26,416 nucleotides of DNA, from positions 1 through 26,416 of IMG/VR virus record IMGVR_UViG_3300006736_002174. The stretch is one strand, 5' to 3'. The notes under the pieces were generated by a model, which searched no databases, was not told the origin of the DNA, and saw nothing but the letters and a program-made list of their open reading frames with translations. Shown in pieces: positions 24,727 to 26,416 of the stretch (position 1 is its first letter; each line of letters opens with the position of its first letter). Origin of the DNA: a virus. The translations under genes were made by a program, and so were the position numbers.

Positions 24727-24757
24727 AAAAAAAACCCCCTGAGCATCGCTCAGAGGG
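24727..24757 (-). terminator. Rho-independent terminator after the methyltransferase gene
   Basis: On the - strand: CCCTCTGAGC, loop GAT, GCTCAGGGGG, then eight T. The ten-pair stem has one G-U pair. It lies 23 bases beyond the methyltransferase stop, so the 26148-24780 transcript ends here and the control region is separately read. Confidence 0.92.
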
Positions 24758-24779
24758 TCCGTAAAGGCCTCGTGCCTAT

Positions 24780-25880
24780 CTACTGGGGGGCGAGTAGCCT
24801 CCACGCCAACGCGGCCTGAGCAGGCACTACTCCATTACCTGCGAGACGAACCCGGTCCACCCGGTTGGGATCCCCATCAGGGCCTCCAGGAACGCTGGGT
24901 GCAGGACCGCCTTCTGCGAGGTATCGCTCCCATCCGTCGGCGTCGTCTGGGCCGGGTGGAAATGATGCCGCACAAAGTTGGGCAGCTGCTCCCCCTTGGT
25001 GCCCCCTCCCCTCTCGCTGTAGGGCTTGAGGTTGCCCCCCTTGTGGTCCCGCGCACATGGCGTCGGCCATTGCCTCATCGCATCCGTCAGGCTGGTGCCT
25101 GCGTGCATCACCCCTGTCTGCGTCGTGTGCCTCCCTGAGCTTCGGCTGTCCGAGGCTGCTGGGGTGGGCCAGTTCTTCGCCATCTTGTGCAACGTGCGTT
25201 CGCCCTTCCGGGCTCCCGATCTTGAGCGCATGGGATCCAGCGTCGGGGTCGGCCACATCTGCGCCCACGTCGCCAGACTTGGTGTCCCCGCACTTGGCCT
25301 CTCCTTCTCCCCTCCCTTCCCGTTGATTCCGTTCTGGCTGGAGCCATACCGGGAGGCCGTCGGGGTGGGATACATCCCACGCGACCATGAAGAACCGCGT
25401 CCTACGATGTGGCGCTCCTGCCTCGGCGGCAGTGAGGTCACACGCCCACGCAGCATCGTACCCCTCATCGGCAAGGGACTGGAGCATGATGGGGAGGCCG
25501 CCCTTTCGGACGCCGGGGGTGCATTCGATGAAGACGGCGCGGGGTCGACACTCGCTGATAATGCGAGCAACGTCTGCCCAGATCCATCGCTCATCATCGA
25601 CACCCTCACGCCTTCCTGCGGTGCTCCACGGCTGACACGGGATCCCTGCGAGGAGCAGATCGAGCCCTGCAAGGGGCCGTGCGTCGAATGTCCGCAGGTC
25701 AGTCCAGACAGGAGCCGGATCCATGGCCTCCGCTTGAATCGCCGCAACCAAGTTTGCGGCGGCGAAGGCTTCCCTCTCCACGTAACAGACGACGCGAGGA
25801 TTGAGGCCAGCTGCTCGGAGCCCCAGTTCGAGTCCTCCGTAGCCGGTACACAATGAGAGCACTGTGGGACGTACACCCAT
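24780..25880 (-). CDS. DNA (cytosine-5-)-methyltransferase
   Basis: A 366-aa C5 methyltransferase that would transfer a methyl group from S-adenosylmethionine to cytosine in phage DNA, protecting it from host restriction. Motif I is LSLCTGYGGLELGL (8-21), motif II region YVERE (33-37), motif IV GIPCQPWSTAG with nucleophile Cys82 (79-89), motif VI VFIECTPG with Glu119 but ECT in place of the usual ENV, motif VIII GAPHRRTRFFMVA, and motif X GNGVVPAQAALAW near the C-terminus. Residues about 170-320 are the variable target-recognition region, with repeated (V/L/M)-A-(D/H)-(P/A) steps (VADPDAG, LAHPSS, MADAMC). The start is ATG 25880, four bases after the upstream stop, with GGGGAGG nine bases before it. 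The target sequence cannot be read from the protein. The whole gene is overlapped by a second open frame (see 24827-25885). Confidence 0.93.
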   Translation of the reverse strand: MGVRPTVLSLCTGYGGLELGLRAAGLNPRVVCYVEREAFAAANLVAAIQAEAMDPAPVWTDLRTFDARPLAGLDLLLAGIPCQPWSTAGRREGVDDERWIWADVARIISECRPRAVFIECTPGVRKGGLPIMLQSLADEGYDAAWACDLTAAEAGAPHRRTRFFMVAWDVSHPDGLPVWLQPERNQREGRGEGEAKCGDTKSGDVGADVADPDAGSHALKIGSPEGRTHVAQDGEELAHPSSLGQPKLREAHDADRGDARRHQPDGCDEAMADAMCAGPQGGQPQALQREGRGHQGGAAAQLCAASFPPGPDDADGWERYLAEGGPAPSVPGGPDGDPNRVDRVRLAGNGVVPAQAALAWRLLAPQ

Positions 25881-25885
25881 GACAT
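24827..25885 (-). CDS. Overprinted WPTP-repeat open frame inside the methyltransferase gene
   Basis: A second 352-codon frame on the same strand, shifted relative to the methyltransferase and open over almost the whole gene. Its ATG (25885) overlaps the upstream stop as TGATG, with GGGGAGG four bases before it. It encodes SSVTWRGKPSPPQTWLRRF (32-50), four W/Y-P-T-P motifs beginning at residues 172, 211, 239 and 273 (YPTPTAS, WPTPTLD, WPTPAASD, WPTPCARD), and a C-terminus with LHPAFLEALMGIPTGWT. I recall proteins with just these features from many phage and bacterial genomes. Each WPTP corresponds to (V/L/M/S)-(A/S)-(D/H)-(P/A) in the methyltransferase frame, and the segment over motif IV reads ICSSQGSRVSR. 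It may be a true second product, or a conserved shadow frame; long chance frames are common in this GC-rich DNA. Confidence 0.35.
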   Translation of the reverse strand: MSWVYVPQCSHCVPATEDSNWGSEQLASILASSVTWRGKPSPPQTWLRRFKRRPWIRLLSGLTCGHSTHGPLQGSICSSQGSRVSRGAPQEGVRVSMMSDGSGQTLLALSASVDPAPSSSNAPPASERAASPSCSSPLPMRGTMLRGRVTSLPPRQERHIVGRGSSWSRGMYPTPTASRYGSSQNGINGKGGEKERPSAGTPSLATWAQMWPTPTLDPMRSRSGARKGERTLHKMAKNWPTPAASDSRSSGRHTTQTGVMHAGTSLTDAMRQWPTPCARDHKGGNLKPYSERGGGTKGEQLPNFVRHHFHPAQTTPTDGSDTSQKAVLHPAFLEALMGIPTGWTGFVSQVME

Positions 25886-26148
25886 CACGCCTCCCCTTCG
25901 GTGGGGAAGATGTTCTGACCGAGTGTCTTGTCGTGGACGGGTCGCACGTCCTTCATGTCAGGGAGTGGGCCCGCGAGGGTTTCATGGGCGTGAGACCAGA
26001 AAGAGACGAGCCCCCGATAGTGGTCCAGCAGTTCGGCTTCTGACCATTCCCACGATCGCGTTGCCACTCCGTCGTCGCCAGCCAACCACGCCACCTTGAG
26101 GTTGCGGCGCATGTTTACGATGTCGATGCCCTTCTCTTCTGCGGTCAT
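25885..26148 (-). CDS. 87-aa protein, hypothetical
   Basis: Starts at ATG 26148 (MTAEEKGIDIV) after AGGAGG; in-frame codons upstream run through the promoter and repeat region and are not part of the gene. Features: VAWLAGDDGVATRSWEWSEA, then HYRGLVSFWSHAHETLAG, an aromatic helical stretch, and a hydrophilic tail ending NIFPTEGEA. The stop overlaps the ATG of the overprinted frame and lies four bases before the methyltransferase ATG, so it is the first gene of a short two- or three-product operon ending at 24727. No family recognised; it could be an accessory of the methyltransferase. Confidence 0.7.
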   Translation of the reverse strand: MTAEEKGIDIVNMRRNLKVAWLAGDDGVATRSWEWSEAELLDHYRGLVSFWSHAHETLAGPLPDMKDVRPVHDKTLGQNIFPTEGEA

Positions 26149-26157
26149 AACCGCCTC

Positions 26158-26208
26158 CTGTGTCAGTGGTCTACCCGCACGGTAGACACAGTGTGTACCC
26201 GCTGTCAA
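26158..26208 (-). promoter_or_regulatory. Leader/promoter with TTGACAGCG and overlapping dyads, copy B
   Basis: A perfect -35 TTGACA on the - strand (26208-26203), then two overlapping 19-base dyads: GGTAGACACAGTGTGTACC (26181-26199, + strand reading, one mismatched pair) and GTCTACCCGCACGGTAGAC (26169-26187, 7-bp perfect arms). They share the half-site GGTAGAC and cover the -10 zone, so a bound repressor would block polymerase. The -10 itself is weak. The leader end matches copy A (TAGACCACT...ACACAGGAG). Confidence 0.55.
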
Positions 26209-26211
26209 CGG

Positions 26212-26247
26212 TTGGTCTGGTTGGTCTGGTTGGTCTGGTTGGTCCAA
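26212..26247. repeat. TTGGTCTGG tandem array 2 (three perfect copies plus one diverged)
   Basis: Copies at 26212-26220, 26221-26229 and 26230-26238, then TTGGTCCAA at 26239-26247. Same unit and same orientation as the array at 24385-24420. It starts only three bases upstream of the -35 box of promoter copy B, an activator-like position. Confidence 0.9.
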
Positions 26248-26308
26248 CCCGCCCCGGCGGCGAAAATCCGCGGGGCCTGGGCGAGTCGGCCGCGAAAAAA
26301 TCGAGTCC

Positions 26309-26368
26309 GATCGACGGCCCGATCGACGGCCCGATCGACGGCCCGAACCGACCACCGATCGACGGCCC
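26309..26368. repeat. 12-bp tandem array, unit GATCGACGGCCC
   Basis: Perfect copies at 26309-26320, 26321-26332, 26333-26344 and 26357-26368, with one degenerate 12-base unit (GAACCGACCACC) keeping the register at 26345-26356 and a partial GATC after. The stretch 26248-26416 has no supported gene; it also contains a nine-T run at 26396-26404 near the window edge. An iteron or operator array is possible. Confidence 0.85.
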
Positions 26369-26416
26369 GATCTTGAGAGCTCAGAAGGCCGGATATTTTT
26401 TTTTCACGGCGTCCAG

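Noticed and set aside
24331-24746. Minus-strand frames reading DQPDQPDQPDQ across the repeat array
   Set aside because: They cross the terminator zone, repeats and promoter copy A, lack an SD, and the DQP run is simply the 9-bp repeat translated.
25026-25856. A 276-codon + strand frame antisense to the methyltransferase
   Set aside because: No start context, no motifs, and it lies opposite a clear enzyme gene. Unlike the WPTP frame, nothing in it is recognisable.
26254-26279. GCCCCG...CGGGGC hairpin as a terminator
   Set aside because: Only six pairs with a long GC-rich loop and no T-run on either strand; probably chance in GC-rich DNA.

Overview
The window is a stretch of a tailed double-stranded DNA bacteriophage genome, GC-rich and almost fully coding. 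Genes are tightly packed, with ATGA, TAATG and TGATG overlaps between neighbours and strong Shine-Dalgarno (SD) sequences. No host, rRNA, tRNA, CRISPR, integrase or transposase sequence is visible. The structural set is portal, head-tail adaptor, one very large beta-rich tail hub, beta-rich tail proteins, then three large Ala/Gly/charged internal-type proteins. No tail tube, tail terminator or tape measure is seen, so a short-tailed (podovirus-like) virion is the best inference. The host cannot be named; high GC and the style of the tail proteins hint at an environmental, perhaps aquatic, phage.

Left block (1-20244, all + strand) is the late region. It holds the 3' part of the major capsid protein, a small membrane protein, a Pro/Gly-rich protein, portal, adaptor, tail hub, a beta-helix-like protein and two more tail/virion proteins. 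Three putative internal (ejected) virion proteins follow. The last of these, about 1467 aa, carries an embedded GNAT acetyltransferase-like domain. A lysis cassette closes the block: a CHAP-type endolysin, a small lipoprotein, an acidic protein, a two-helix holin candidate, a one-helix coiled-coil protein and a 53-aa acidic protein.

Right block (20428-26148, all - strand) is the early/DNA-metabolism region and converges on the late block. Reading leftward: an 87-aa protein and a C5-cytosine DNA methyltransferase ending at a textbook terminator; a 470-bp non-coding control region full of phased repeats; then a run of about a dozen small genes including a Gp157-like protein, an HTH protein, an ERF-family annealing protein, a ribbon-helix-helix-like protein and SSB. 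A hairpin terminator lies between the converging blocks. The ERF + Gp157 + SSB set points to single-strand-annealing recombination and repair.

The most unusual points are these. (1) The methyltransferase is overprinted almost end to end by a second intact 352-codon frame with recognisable repeated W/Y-P-T-P motifs, and both frames have an ATG served by one SD. (2) Two separated arrays of the same 9-bp repeat (TTGGTCTGG) each lie upstream of a similar TTGACAGCG promoter/leader. (3) The control region contains direct repeats phased at about 11 or 22 bp, and a further 12-bp array lies at the right edge. (4) An operator-like palindrome, GGTGANTCACC, recurs around an early promoter. (5) A GNAT domain sits inside a probable ejection protein. 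All functional calls are from reading the sequence and from memory of families; no database search was possible.
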